Shown: positions 44,942-55,726 of the stretch, one piece after another | Layout: every line of letters begins with the position of its first letter | How positions within the stretch are numbered: the stretch's first letter is position 1 | Assembly: GCF_910592395.1 (NCBI RefSeq) | Contig: NC_088312.1 | Span: 17,927,292 to 17,991,291, forward strand | From: Lineus longissimus | Taxonomy: Eukaryota; Nemertea; Pilidiophora; Heteronemertea; Lineidae | DNA length: 64,000 nt | Reading direction: 5' to 3' | Made by a program: the position numbers and the translations under genes | Notes under the pieces: generated by a model | Databases searched by the model: none | What the model saw: only the letters and a program-made list of their open reading frames with translations | What the model was told of the DNA's origin: nothing

Positions 44942-45019
44942 CAGTTGCGGGGTAATCAAAAGCGAAGCGTCGGAAAAATCGCTATCAGTACCAAAACGTC
45001 ACAGGGTAGAACCATGGCT

Positions 45020-45136
45020 TTGATTGGGAACAACGTTTACATAACGTGGTGTTAATCGTCGTCACGTCACCATGTATTTTTACATCAGTGTAACGTGACG
45101 TGACGCGAAGTCTTCGTAAACGTTGTTCCCAATCAA
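45020..45136. repeat. 117-bp palindromic MITE
   Basis: The ends TTGATTGGGAACAACGTTTA and its inverse (GTAAACGTTGTTCCCAATCAA) enclose ACGTGACGTGACG-rich sequence. A second copy at 45308-46332 is split by another element. This copy interrupts a larger repeat that is seen uninterrupted at 46648-46860. Confidence 0.88.
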
Positions 45137-45307
45137 GTGCATCGATTTATAGTGCATCGTTCCACGTGGAAAGGGTCGACACATGGAGAGCTAACTCGGG
45201 TCAAATCGGAGTCAATATCGGAAAAGCATGGTAATTCGGTCAGATTTTGATATCTTCCTTTTTTGTACAATTTGTAAATGGAAACTACTTACTATAGAGC
45301 CATGCAC

Positions 45308-46332
45308 TTGATTGGGAACAACGTTTACATAACGTGGTGTTGATCGTCGTCACGTCACCATGCATTTTTAGGCTTACTGGACTTTGCGCAATATTTCGCC
45401 AAAAAAGTATTCTACGCAACGGTCCCTAGGTGACTTTTCCTATTCATAATACACAGCCTGTCCATCCTAGATCGTGGTTACATGGGGAGTAATCGTTGTA
45501 AAATTAGGCCAAACGCAAAGACAGTTAACCCGGGTACCACTATGTTTACGATGCGAACAAGCCGTGTTAGTCATTATCAACATTTTTTTCATTGAACATT
45601 TACGGGTACAGCGTCACAGGGAGCAGCATTGAACGGTAAACAGGTTCACATCATATTCAGACAACGGCTTGTAACGGCCATACAGGAAACGATTCGTATC
45701 AAAAACCGACGATCACAACTATTCGCTTGCTGAGAGTATTCATTACGCGCATACATTACATTCAGACATTTGAGCTTCCAAGCATTGAGAAATAACAGGT
45801 CATGTGCGAATTTGGCATGTAATTTCGGTAATTTACGTGAGTCCATTTTCAACCCCGAAAAGTGTGAAGTGAAGTTATGCTTTTATTTAGTAAAAATCGG
45901 TAGGCATGTCCAACAAGACATGTGTCTCAGCTGCCTGGGTGGGTGTGGGTCATCACTCAAAAGTCGTTCTCTGCAATGCTCGCAAGCACTGCGTGTGTGT
46001 TTGATTTGTGTATACAATGTACGTTACCCTCTCTAATTCAAATGAATGAACCTCATAAGGGTTTGATTAATTAATTGTTTGTCGTACCTTCTTCGATCGA
46101 GGTCCGAACAAATTCATGATTTTGATTTTTAAAAACACGTATTCATAATGAAAAACACATCCATACTGGTGACTGACACCATCTATCGAACTTGACGTAC
46201 CGGGGTAGAACATAATGGTCGCTCCCCCATTTCGCTCGTTTCGCTTCGTTGCGCAAAGTCCAGTAAGCCGTATTTTTACATTAGTGTAACGTGACTTGAC
46301 GCGAAGTCTTCGTAAACGTTGTTCCCAATCAA
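45308..46332. repeat. Second copy of the 117-bp MITE, split by an insertion
   Basis: Left half 45308-45370 and right half 46270-46332 match the intact copy at 45020-45136. The gap is the element at 45371-46269. Confidence 0.88.
45371..46269. mobile_element. 899-bp non-autonomous DNA transposon inside a MITE
   Basis: The ends GGCTTACTGGACTTTGCGCA and its inverse (TTGCGCAAAGTCCAGTAAGCC) are flanked by GCATTTTTA on the left (45362-45370) and GTATTTTTA on the right (46270-46278), an 8-9 bp target duplication with one difference. The intact MITE shows the empty site ATGTATTTTTACAT. Duplication length fits hAT, P or MULE-type elements. No transposase was recognised inside; the frames at 45770-46036 and 46067-46456 are unassigned. 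Confidence 0.83.
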
Positions 46333-48157
46333 GTGCATCGGTCTCTAGTATGTAAAAAAAGAAGACGGCAACCGACTGCTTGGTAATATTGCTCTTAATA
46401 ATGCCAATGAATGGGTGGCTTGTTACTGCAGTATGTTTGTACTTCTTCTGGTTCAACAGTAAACTATTTTTTGAACGTGTCTGATGCTTTCCTATTTGTT
46501 CCAGCTCTTAGATAGTAGAAAAATGAGTTATTCGTTAATTTGAGTACGTACAAGTTCTGGCGCGAAAGAACTTTCCCGCCGCGTGAGTGCACGCCGAGAT
46601 GCGAGTTCACGTGATTACGACGCAAAGTTATTTCCATTATCGTCACAGTTGCGGGATAATCAAGCGCCATCAGCGTGACGTCGGAAAAATCTACACCAAG
46701 TCGTCACAGTGTAGATCCCCAAGAGACGCCCTATTAGTGCATTGTTCAACATGGAAAGAATCGACGCATGGAGAGCTTGCTCGGATCAAATCGTAGTCAA
46801 CATCGGAAAAGCGTGATAATTCAGTCATATTTTGAATTTTTCCTTTTTTTGTGCAATTTGTTGATGGAAACTACTTACCGGCCCATAAAATACGAGGTGG
46901 CTGGGCAGCCGGCAGTCGAGTAATATTACCCTTAAAAATGACCGTGGTCCTTTAGATTCAACTGGTAGGGTAACGATGAAAGCCCAGATAATCAAATGAC
47001 CTGCTGTAAAGGAAAAATCTATCCAAAAAAAATGATAAAAAAACACTTCAAAATCTATATAGAAATCCTATGACGATATTGAGTTTACCATTTCCGATTT
47101 GGAATTAATGTACAGAATCTACATAGAAATTTCTATATGATGTAATTATCTATACACTGTAGATTCTATATAGTTTCTATATAGAATTTTCATTGAAATT
47201 TTTTCCTGTGTTGTATCCGTAATCTTTTTTCTGCTGGTATATCTCCGAGATCATTAAATGATAAATTTAATCCTGCACTATCACTGATAGTAAACTTCAG
47301 GTGCATTCTGATTTTCGGAATGATTATTTATACTAACATATTGTCATCATCTATATGGGAGAGATTCCAGCCTTTGCGAAAATCCGGATGCGCACGACAC
47401 CAACGATACGCTTATAGATTTTACCTGAAGCTTTAGATGCAAATACTTTCTATTGTATGACTCATCGCGGGTGAAGATAGACACAGTTAATGCGGCGAGC
47501 AGTCTGGTGAAACGGCGAAATGTGAATCTCGACAAGGTGTTCTTAGTTCACTTGTTTGCTGACAAGCGATTGAATCAATGCCAAGCGCGCAGGTTATTTC
47601 AACACCTGTATATCGACAACAGATGCGACGGTAACGGTAGTTCCTAGCTATGCCCCGTTATCTGAGAGTACAGTAATGGAATCTTGATCACCGGCACTAT
47701 GTGCAGCGCTGGTGATTTACGGCTTCATCAAGGCAGAAGTAACCCTTTCGTTTTGGGTGTGACGAAAGACGCAAATGTCTTACTTAAATGATCATTGGTA
47801 TTCTTAAGGGATATGTTACCAAGCTGTCGGCTGCCCAGTCACCTCCTCTCATACATAAGTAGTTTCCATCAACAAATTAAACAAAAAAGGAAAAATTCAA
47901 AATCTGACTGAATTATCGCGCTCTTATTTCCGATGTCGACTCCGATTTGACCCGAGTTAGCTCTCCACGCATCAACTCTTTCCACGTGGAACGATGGACT
48001 ATTAATAGTCCATTCGTTTATGTTATGTCCGCATCGTTTAGGGCTCTGGAGAGCGAACTACTGGTTGGATTTCATTGAAGTTTGGTTTTTATTGGTCTTC
48101 ATCTCAAAACCATTTTAGTAACCATGGTAACGGGAAAAAATTCGTATACTTTTAATA
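46333..48157. other. Repeat-rich stretch with inverted arms, no gene recognised
   Basis: 46730-46960 and 47800-47995 are inverse copies (GATGGAAACTACTTA against AAGTAGTTTCCATC; CGACTGCCGGCTGCCCAG-type blocks). The first is also a direct copy of the sequence around the MITE at 44942-45300. The interior has repeated TCTATATAGAAAT-like short palindromes near 47050-47190. A plus frame at 47453-47647 (64 codons) has no known domain. Confidence 0.5.
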
Positions 48158-48859
48158 GTGTACATTGGTCAACTGTCGGTGTTGAACGACTCCCTGGAAC
48201 AGGATACCATACTCACCAAGCTGCCAAGAGGTCTACAGATCCGGTGGATCAAGTTCGTCGACAACTGGCAATACGAGGATTCTGAGAACTGTCGTGGGGA
48301 ACCAAGAAATGAACATTCGCCCTTCTCGAAATTGTGTGCATTTATCGAAAAGGAAGCAAGGATCCTTTGTAATCCTTTACTTGAACGACAATCACCTGTT
48401 GTAAATGTACCCAATCACGGCGCTAAACGTGATCCTCAATCTGTGCAAAAGGGGCCTAGTCAGAATGTTTCAAAGGGGTCTAGTGTTTCTGCCTTTGCAA
48501 CTAATTCTGATATTTATGGTGGGAGTAATGATTCTCAGGTAAATGTACCTACTGGTAATAATTCTGGGGTGAGGGCACCTGCTGCTTGTTTATCATGCCA
48601 GCAGGCCCACTCACTGGAATCTTGTGCAGTGTTCAGGGGCAAATCTTTGACTGAAAGGTTGGAGTTAGTGAAGGGCAAAGGTCTGTGTCTGGGGTGTTTC
48701 AAGAAAGGGCATAAAAAATTCCGGTGCCTAAGTAAGATGAAATGCGAGGTGTGTCAATTGACGCATCCCACCCGACTACATGATTACTCGCGCCAGCCCG
48801 CACCTACCACTTCGCGTACCGCAGATCAGAGATCAGAATGCCGTTGTGCGCTGTACTAA
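48158..48859 (+). pseudogene. BEL/Pao gag, C-terminal half
   Basis: The open frame covers the end of a Pao-type gag: a helical region (LPRGLQIRWIKFVDNWQYED), a Ser/Asn-rich linker, then the Cys/His cluster with CLSCQQAHSLESC, CLGCFKKGHKKFRC and CEVCQLTHPTRLH. These are the hallmark zinc-binding repeats just before the protease in BEL/Pao polyproteins. Gag would form particles around the RNA. The part upstream of 48158 is unrelated repeat DNA, so the start is lost. The frame ends at 48859, after overlapping the protease frame. Confidence 0.85.
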
Positions 48860-49372
48860 AACATATGATTCAGATACTACTAGTTGCGATTGCGCTCATT
48901 CATTGATAGTACCTGTTTCAATTTACCACAAAGACCACCCACTAGAAACTACTGTGGTTTACGCACTGCTAGATGATCAGGCAAACGCTTGCCTGGTCCT
49001 TGATTCGGTATTGGACAAACTAAATGTACATGGTGACGCCGTCAATGTGAAGATGTCGACAGCATTGGGCGAGGAAATGGTGGCATGCCAGAAAGTAGAC
49101 GGATTGGTGGTAAGAGGACTACGCGAGTCGAGTGAAGTAAATCTGCCTGCCGTTCTTTCCCATGCAGCTATACCTGCAGACCCGAGTCAAGTACCGAGAC
49201 CAGAAACTGCCAGGAAATGGAAACACCTTGAGAAAATTGCAGAAGAATTGACACCGTACTTGGATTCAGTTGAAGTTGGTGTTATAATTGGAAACAATTG
49301 CACAAAGGCCATCAGACCGCTAGAAATTGTGCCTGGGGACGATAATGATCCCTATGGCGTCCGCACCGCCTT
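48835..49372 (+). pseudogene. BEL/Pao aspartic protease region
   Basis: In the frame that takes over near 48835, VVYALLDDQANACLVLD carries the single catalytic Asp of a retropepsin of the DUF1758 type, followed by VDGLVVRGL and VEVGVIIGNN, the beta-strand core. The sequence RTALG then enters a 21-base G run. In this family that position normally continues in the same reading with a short WG-containing motif, so the run has replaced or expanded the original codons. Confidence 0.85.
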
Positions 49373-49393
49373 GGGGGGGGGGGGGGGGGGGGG
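49373..49393. repeat. 21-base G homopolymer inside protease-RT coding region
   Basis: Twenty-one consecutive G bases between CCGCCTT and TCGTCGG. Protein similarity is clear on both sides but in different frames. Long G runs also occur at 1706-1718, 18414-18423, 24636-24649 and 39125-39140, and C runs at 19189-19199 and 34812-34824. Confidence 0.95.
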
Positions 49394-51463
49394 TCGTCGG
49401 TCGAGTTGGAAATTCTAACAATCATTCTGGTTCAGGTCATTTTGTCTATTCTATTAGTGCCAAAGAGATGAATCCTAGCCAAGTTGTTGAGATGTTCCAG
49501 CTAGAGTTTAATGAGAGGGAGACCAACCCAGATGCCAAGACATCAGTCAACGACAAAAGGTTCATTCAACTGATGAAAGATGAGATTCATGTTCGAGATG
49601 ACGGCCATTTTGAGATGCCCCTTCCTTTACCGGACGATGTCAGAATACCCCACAACCGACCAATGGTCGAGAAAAGACTGAAGCAGCTGAAGGGGAGGTT
49701 GTCAAAGAATCAGCAATACAGAGAAGATTATAAGGCTTTCATGGATGGCCTACTTAAAAATGGGTTTGCTGAAAGGGTGCCCGAGGACGAGCTTGACATG
49801 AACAATGGTAAAATCTGGTACATACCTCACCATGGGGTGTACCATCCGCACAAGCCCGGAAAAATTCGGGTTGTGTTCGATTGCAGTGCGGAGTACAACG
49901 GCGCCGTACTGAATAAGCGATTATTGCAAGGTCCCGACATGACCAACAATCTTACAGGCCTATTGTGTAGGTTCAGAAAAGGGCTGATAGCCTTCTCCTG
50001 TGACATAGAGGGTATGTTCCACCAAGTGGGAGTAAACAGGGAGCATAGAAACTTCCTTCGCTTCTTGTGGTGGGAAAATTGCTGCCTAGACAATCCGCCT
50101 TGCGAATACAGGATGACCGTTCATCCTTTTGGGGCCACCTCGTCCCCAGCATGCGTAAATTTTGCATTGAAAGCTGCCGCTAATGAACTGGAGGACAAGT
50201 ACTGCGGACTATGTGAGGGATGACTTTTATGCAGACGATGGGCCCAAGTTCCTGGATGGTATCACTGAAACTATTGACATTGTTACAAAATCCACCGCAT
50301 TGTGCTCAGAACGGGGTTTTCGTCTGCACAAATTTGTGTCAAGCAAGAAAGAAGTACTCAAAGCTGTACCACAGTCCGAGAGAGGAAAGAATGTCCAAAG
50401 TCTGGATCTGAGACATGATGAATTGCCCATGGAAAGGACCTTGGGAATAGAATGGCACGTCCAGTCCGACATTTTCCAGTTCTCGATCAGTTTGAAAGAC
50501 AAACCACTCACCCGCCGAGGTATTCTATCAACGGTCTCTTCAATATTTGACCCACTAGGTCTGGTAGCACCCGTTCTTTTGAAGGGACGATTGATCCTAC
50601 AGGAATTGTGTGGCCAGAAAGCCGATTGGGACGATCCTGTGCCAGAAGACATCCGTATGAAATGGGAAAATTAGCGATCAGACTTGAGAAAACTCACACA
50701 AGCAAATATCCCAAGATGCTATAAAACAAGGGAGCTTGGACCAGTAGTGCGTACAGAGCTGCATTGCTTTTCAGACGCCAGTGAAAATGGATATGGTCAG
50801 TGTAGCTATCTCAAACAGGTGGACGACAAGGGGAGAGTTGAAACAGCATTGGTTATGTCAAAATCCAGAGTTCCGCCACCCAAGGCCATGACGATCCCAA
50901 GATTGGAGCTAACCGCCGCTGTAACATCCGTGAAAGTTGGAGCCTTCTTGGAAAGAGAGCTAAAGATACAAGAAATAGAAGCCCTGTATCATACAGACAG
51001 CATGGTTGTGTTGGGTTACATTTCGAACGATTCCAAGCGATTCCATGTGTTTGTAGCCAATAGAATACAGCAAATCCGTGATGTCACAACACCAGGTCAG
51101 TGGAGACATGTGGCTACAGAAAGCAACCCTACAGACATAGCATCGCGTTGTACAAATGCTGAAGGTCTCATAAACAGCAGATTATGGTGGAAAGGTCCAG
51201 AGTTCCTACAAAACAGTGAAAGCTCCACTCTTATGATGACAAAGAAGCCGATCCCACTGGCAGACGACGACCCAGAAGTGAAACGGTCTGTCACTGTGAA
51301 CAAAACGATTGTGTCTGTGAATCCGGCCAAGTTTGCAAGCATGACTGAAAGATTTGAATATTTCTCCGACTGGTTTAGGTTAAAAAGAGCTGTTGCTCTG
51401 TGCTTGTGCTATTTCAAGTTGCTAAAAAAATCGCATTGCAGTTCAAGGATATACACCAGTTAG
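49394..51463 (+). pseudogene. BEL/Pao reverse transcriptase and RNase H, broken
   Basis: The first frame (to 50223) holds the RT entry (RFIQLMKDEIHVRDDGHFE, MPLPLPD), KIRVVFDCSAEYNG, FSCDIEGMFHQVGV (motif A) and VHPFGATSSPACVNFAL. A shift near 50200 leads to RDDFYADDG (catalytic box), SIFDPLGLVAPV and KADWDDPVPE, then an in-frame TAG at 50672. The same frame continues with RNase H: HCFSDASENGYG, PRLELTAAV, YHTDSMVVLGYI and ESNPTDIASR. It ends at 51463 after another shift zone. Motifs and order are diagnostic of BEL/Pao pol. Confidence 0.92.
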
Positions 51464-52086
51464 AGTCCAGGAAATGCAGACGGCCCAGAACAGAATCCTG
51501 AAGATAACACAGAAACAATCATTTCCACGAGAGATTCAAACCTTGATGACAGCCAACCAGCCAACCCAAAGGAAAGAAAAGACAAAAGAAACCAATCATG
51601 TGGGTAAAGGCAGCAGTTTTGTCTCCTTAGATCCATTCCTAGATGCCAAGTCAATCTTGAGAGTTGGAGGAAGAATCAAGCATGCCAAAGTGTCTTCGTC
51701 AGTGAGACAGCCGATTCTATTGCCTCGAAGCAGCCACATCACCAATCTGATCATTGACCATCACCACAAAATGGAAGGACATGCAGGACGTGGCATCACT
51801 TTGAACAGCACCAGGCAAGCTGGGTTTTGGATTGTCGGGGGGCGAGCCGCCGTAACCACTTACATCATGAAATGTGTTTCGTGTCGCAAATTAAGAGGAA
51901 AATCCATGTGGTCAAAAAATGGCCAATCTTCCAGAGGATCGCTTGGAGCCCGCAGCTCCATTCACGCACAGCGCTGTCGATTACTTCGGGCCGTTCATTG
52001 TCAAATCTGGTCGTAATGATAACAAGCGCTGGGTAGCTCTTTTTACGTGTATGTCCTCAAGAGCTATTCATCTAGAGGTAGCTTAA

Positions 52087-52842
52087 ACCTGCACCACACG
52101 GTGAAAATTTGCGTGATGCAAGTGACACGCGTGCATGTTGCGACAGGCAAATTCTCACTGTGTGGGGTCGTTTTTTGCTGCGTATCTTCCCTCGCGAGTC
52201 GAGACGCAGCCGATCTAGCATGTTTGATATTTTCTCGACACGCGAGGAAGTTAATCACCGTGTGGGGGCTACCTGCAGCAATGTTGCGCGAGTTCGACGA
52301 ATCACAACAAGCAGATCGGTCACATGATTTATAGGTCAGTCACATGATACCAAAATGGCAGCTCCCATTGAGTCGACAGCAATTCAGCAATTAGATTTGC
52401 ATAGGCCCCCTTATCCTCTCTTCTCTGAATCCATGGCCTTGTCCAAAGACTACGGTCCACGCGGCGCCGCCTCCGCCGCCGCCTCCGACGGAGTAACAGC
52501 AGGAGAATAAGGGCAATTTGGTCTTCTTGGTCCATAATACTTCTCATAGGATTTGACAGTTCCCGGGCGCTGCCATTTTGGTATCATGTGACTGACCTAT
52601 AAATCATGTGACCGATCTGCTTGTTGTGATTCGTCGAACTCGCGCAACATTGCTGCAGGTAGCCCCCACACGGTGATTAACTTCCTCGCGTGTCGAGAAA
52701 ATATCAAACATGCTAGATCGGCTGCGTCTCGACACGCGAGGAAGATACGCAGCAAAAAACGACCCCACACAGTGAGAATTTGCCTGTCGCAACGTGCACG
52801 CGTGTCACTTGCATCACGCAAATTTCACCGTGTGGTGCGGGC
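52087..52842. mobile_element. 756-bp fold-back element with about 275-bp inverted arms, TTAA duplication
   Basis: The left arm (52087-52362) and right arm (52568-52842) are almost perfect inverses from CCTGCACCACACGGTGAAA to GATACCAAAATGGCAGC. TTAA flanks both sides (52083-52086, 52843-52846). The 205-bp loop is GC-rich, with CCGCC repeats, and encodes a fragment that looks like the N-terminus of a Harbinger-type nuclease on the minus strand. Harbinger elements usually duplicate TAA/TTA, which is contained in TTAA; piggyBac and Kolobok use TTAA. On the loop evidence I favour a Harbinger-derived non-autonomous element. Confidence 0.88.
52387..52538 (-). pseudogene. Harbinger/HARBI1-like nuclease N-terminal fragment
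   Basis: Minus-strand MDQEDQIALILLLLL, then a run of ten arginines, then VDRSLWTRPWIQRREDKGAY and ANLIAEL. The basic run followed by W-x-RPW and a GAY(x)NL motif matches the region before the catalytic domain in PIF/Harbinger nucleases (DDE_Tnp_4). The frame then runs into the inverted arm, so the DDE core is absent. It is only about 50 codons, so the assignment rests on motif resemblance. Confidence 0.55.
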
Positions 52843-53861
52843 TTAACAGTCTGAATACAAACTCGTTCATCAACGCATACCGTCGCTTCGCTTGCCGCAG
52901 GGGGCCAATCAGAAAATTGAGCTGCGACCGTGGAACAAACTTCATCGGGGGCCGAAACGAATTCGCCGCCGCATTGGCTGAAATGGACAATGATAAAATA
53001 GCTCGTGAGTTACTCAAAGACAATTGTGACTGGGTCCAATTTGATATGAATGTTCCTAGCGCCAGTCATATGGGCGGTAGTTGGGAAAGGATGATTGGGT
53101 GTGCTCGAAATGTGCTGTCCAGTTTACTAGCAAAGCATGGGAATCGATTAGATGATGAGCTGTTACACACTCTCCTAGTTGAAGTAGAATTGATTGGCAA
53201 CAGCCGACCCCTGACATATGTGGATACGAAGTCACCAGACTCCTTGGAGCCATTGTGTCCCAATCAACTGCTGACGCTCAAGTCTAAGGTCGTCATGCCC
53301 CTCCCCGGTAAATTTGTAGAGCAGGATTTGTATTGTCGAAAACGATGGCGCGCCGTTCAGCATTTAGCCAATCAATTTTGGACCCGGTGGAGGAAAGAAT
53401 TTCTGCCCACGCTGCAACAACGCAAAAAATGGACCAAAGTCCAGCGCAACTTGACCAAAGATGATATTGTCTGTATAATGGATGACGCCCGTCCACGTTG
53501 CGACTGGCCTCTCGCCCGCGTGTTGGAGGCCCGCGAAAGCCACGATGGCCTGGTAAGAACGCTAAAGCGACAGGTGAAAAACGGCCACCTTGAGCGCCCC
53601 ATCCATATGGTAATCGCGCTTATTTCCCGGGACGTCCCGGACGGAGAGCCAAACTAAACTAAAGGACAATTTAGCAATACTAGTGTGGGATTCTATTCCC
53701 GGCACAGACTCTCTGCCCAGAGGGCTTTGAAATCTGAGGATTATTCATCATTCATCATGATCTTGTGATTTCATAGCACTCCAAACTCTTTGTAAATATG
53801 TTGTTGGAATCTAGGCCAAATGCCCATTTCCTTACAAGAAATGGCCATTTTGTTAGTTCAT

Positions 53862-54033
53862 ACTTACCTATGGAACACTTTTGCATGTTACTCCATTTGG
53901 GCTCAAACACAAGAGTATCCCTTTAATTTTCTAAAGGGAGAACTGAGTTAACAGCTCGGCCGCCAGGCGGCGCCCTGACCGATCCCGCGAGATCGCGCCG
54001 ATCTCATGCCGCCATATTTAGTCTTTACTCTTG
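53862..54033. repeat. DIRS inverted terminal repeat, 3' side of element
   Basis: Pairs with 60198-60369. It begins ACTTACCTATGGAACACTTT and includes ACAGCTCGGCCGCCAGGCGG. The outer tip 53819-53861 is unique to this end. Confidence 0.93.
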
Positions 54034-54080
54034 AGCGTTAATAAAGAGTATGTCCCGTTTGTGGGGACGGCGGGAGGGCC

Positions 54081-54178
54081 GTGTTCCATAGGTAAGTATG
54101 AACTAACAAAATGGCCATTTCTTGTAAGGAAATGGGCATTTTGTGTCATTCAAACTTACCTATGGAACACTTTTGCAT
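54081..54178. repeat. DIRS internal complementary region (ICR)
   Basis: The first half is the reverse complement of the left element tip (GTAAGTATGAACTAACAAAA, then TGGCCATTTCTTGTAAGGAA). The second half is the reverse complement of the right tip (GGCATTTTGTGTCATTCAAA, then CTTACCTATGG). The two meet at AAATGGGCATTTT. In DIRS elements this region is thought to splint the ends so that a circular cDNA can form. Confidence 0.92.
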
Positions 54179-54587
54179 CGAATCCCAGCAACCTATTGGA
54201 GGTGGGAAACGAGGACTTACCTAAGGCTGAGCTGTTGTTCCATCCAGGAGGCACCACCGGCATATTAGCTAAGGAGGACCGCCAGGGGAAAGAAATGGGG
54301 AGAACCGGAGGACCGGTATTTTGATCTCGGTATTACAATCATATTATAGAGAGTAATAGACCCATTCTCCGGAAAGCGCTAGAATTGCGTAATAAAACCA
54401 TCTTCTTTCCGGCAACAGAGCTTAGAGCAAGTAAGGCATGTTGAAGGGTGTAGAATGAGTTATTGCTAAACAACAATAAGAAATTGCGTCCTTTCTAGTC
54501 TACTAGGGGTTGCCTGGATGTTGAAGATAGGGCATATCAAAAATGGCGCAAGATGCGCGTTTGACTCTTCAATCGGGCTTCCCCCCC

Positions 54588-54606
54588 TTTTTTTTTTTTT
54601 TTTTTT
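54588..54606. repeat. 19-base T run (A run in element direction) after DIRS ORF3
   Basis: On the minus strand, 19 A bases followed by seven G bases lie just downstream of the recombinase stop at 54620. It could be a remnant of a templated poly(A) or simple slippage. Confidence 0.85.
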
Positions 54607-54619
54607 GATCTAGCCAGGA

Positions 54620-55726
54620 TCAAACAACATGCCCCGCAGACACAATCGGGCCGATTGTGTGCATGCCATCTACGAGGGAAGAAACGTCTCGTAGGTAGAA
54701 ACGAGAGAATGTGGAGTGATTACTCCAACATGCAGCGGAAACGACTTCTTGAAGAGCAACTCCTCGGTAGTTAGCCCAGGAGGTGGCTAGTGCTCTAACT
54801 TCGTGCGCTGAGATGTTAGCTAGCGCACGAAGATCAGAGGAAGTCTTCAAGGTGTTGTAGGAAAGACGAATAGTCTCCACAATCCACCTTGAAATAGTGG
54901 CGGCCGCTATCTCTCGTTTATTTCCCTCCTTATAGGACAAAAACAAACGCTCTCTCCCCTGGCGGATACCGGGAGGTTTTGTCCTATTTATGTAGAACTT
55001 TAGGGCCCTGACGGGACATAAAGTTCTGTCAGGAAGATCATAAGAGATCGTTCCTGACAGAGAGGGAATAGTAACCGGGGGCCGAGAGGCGGCCGGTCCC
55101 TGGTTCTTCGCCAGAAATCCTGGTATAAAAGCCAGGATAACCTCCCCTCCCTCTCTAAAAGCCAGCTTCTTAAAAGAAAGTGCATGGAGCTCTGATCTCC
55201 GTTGGGCGGTAGCCAAGGCTACTAGAAAGACCGTTTTGAGTGTCAGATATTTCATGGATGAAATAGACATGGGTTCAAAAGGATGCCTCATGAGCACCTT
55301 AAGGACAACAGAGAGGTCCCATTTAGGGGTGTTGTGAACCGGTCTAGGACGCTCTAATAACATTCCTCTGAAAAGAGGGGTTATTTGGTCCTCCCAACGA
55401 AGATCCCAGGTGCTTAAAACACGGAGGGTAGAAGCGATGGCGGACTTGTACCCTTTTATAGCCGTGACAGATAGTTGTCTTTCCGTGAATAATTCAATAA
55501 GGAAATCAACTAATCTGTATATAGAGGGAGAGATCGGATTAACTCCGTTCTCCCTGCACCAGGAAGTGAAGGTAGACCACTTTCCTTGATACACATCAAG
55601 GGTAGACCCCCTTTGAGGTGCGGACATGCGCTTGACAGCGATGTCCGAAAAGCCTCTCTGGTGGAGATGCAACTGGATAAGTTCCAGGCGTGAAACTTGA
55701 AAAATCCAGGGTTCTGGTGGTAGCAT
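54620..55726 (-). CDS. DIRS ORF3, tyrosine recombinase
   Basis: The start chosen is the ATG at 55726 (MLPPEPWIF), giving 368 residues. The open frame itself extends upstream to 57532. Residues about 40-130 form the N-terminal SAM-like/core-binding domain (WSTFTSWCRENGV, AIKGYKSAIAST). The catalytic domain has Arg in TAQRRSELHALSF (about 176), His-x-x-Arg in SAHEVRALA (about 308 and 311) and the nucleophile Tyr in STFSRFYLRDV (about 344). This set is diagnostic of phage-integrase-type recombinases, which integrate DIRS circles without target duplication. It overlaps the last 217 bp of ORF2 in another frame. It appears intact. Confidence 0.92.
   Translation of the reverse strand: MLPPEPWIFQVSRLELIQLHLHQRGFSDIAVKRMSAPQRGSTLDVYQGKWSTFTSWCRENGVNPISPSIYRLVDFLIELFTERQLSVTAIKGYKSAIASTLRVLSTWDLRWEDQITPLFRGMLLERPRPVHNTPKWDLSVVLKVLMRHPFEPMSISSMKYLTLKTVFLVALATAQRRSELHALSFKKLAFREGGEVILAFIPGFLAKNQGPAASRPPVTIPSLSGTISYDLPDRTLCPVRALKFYINRTKPPGIRQGRERLFLSYKEGNKREIAAATISRWIVETIRLSYNTLKTSSDLRALANISAHEVRALATSWANYRGVALQEVVSAACWSNHSTFSRFYLRDVSSLVDGMHTIGPIVSAGHVV

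Larger units (their letters stand above)
48158..53657 (+). mobile_element. BEL/Pao retrotransposon, 5'-truncated, with several frame breaks
   Basis: Gag with a zinc-knuckle cluster, aspartic protease, RT, RNase H and integrase follow each other in BEL/Pao order. The N-terminal gag half and the 5' LTR are missing. Lesions: a frame change near 48835, a 21-base G run at 49373-49393 that changes frame, a frame change near 50200, an in-frame TAG at 50672, a frame change near 51440, another near 51900, and a 756-bp fold-back element inserted at 52083-52846 in integrase. The integrase tail ends at 53657. A DIRS element begins about 160 bp further on. Confidence 0.93.
51474..53657 (+). pseudogene. 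BEL/Pao integrase, interrupted by a fold-back element
   Basis: The zinc finger (HHKMEGHAGRGIT and CVSCRKLRG) is in the first frame. After a shift near 51900 the core begins with AVDYFGPF (first Asp) and [10 protein letters not shown]. The fold-back element occupies 52083-52846. Beyond it, SLNTNSFINAYRRFACRRG follows exactly where expected, then LSCDRGTNFIGG (second Asp) and MGGSWERMIG (Glu). The C-terminal module with VCIMDDARPRCDWPLARV and RPIHMVIALI ends at 53657. Confidence 0.9.

Noticed and set aside
47040-47200. CRISPR-like or regulatory array of TCTATATAGAAAT motifs
   Set aside because: The units are irregular, short and A/T-rich, without regular spacers, and this is animal DNA.
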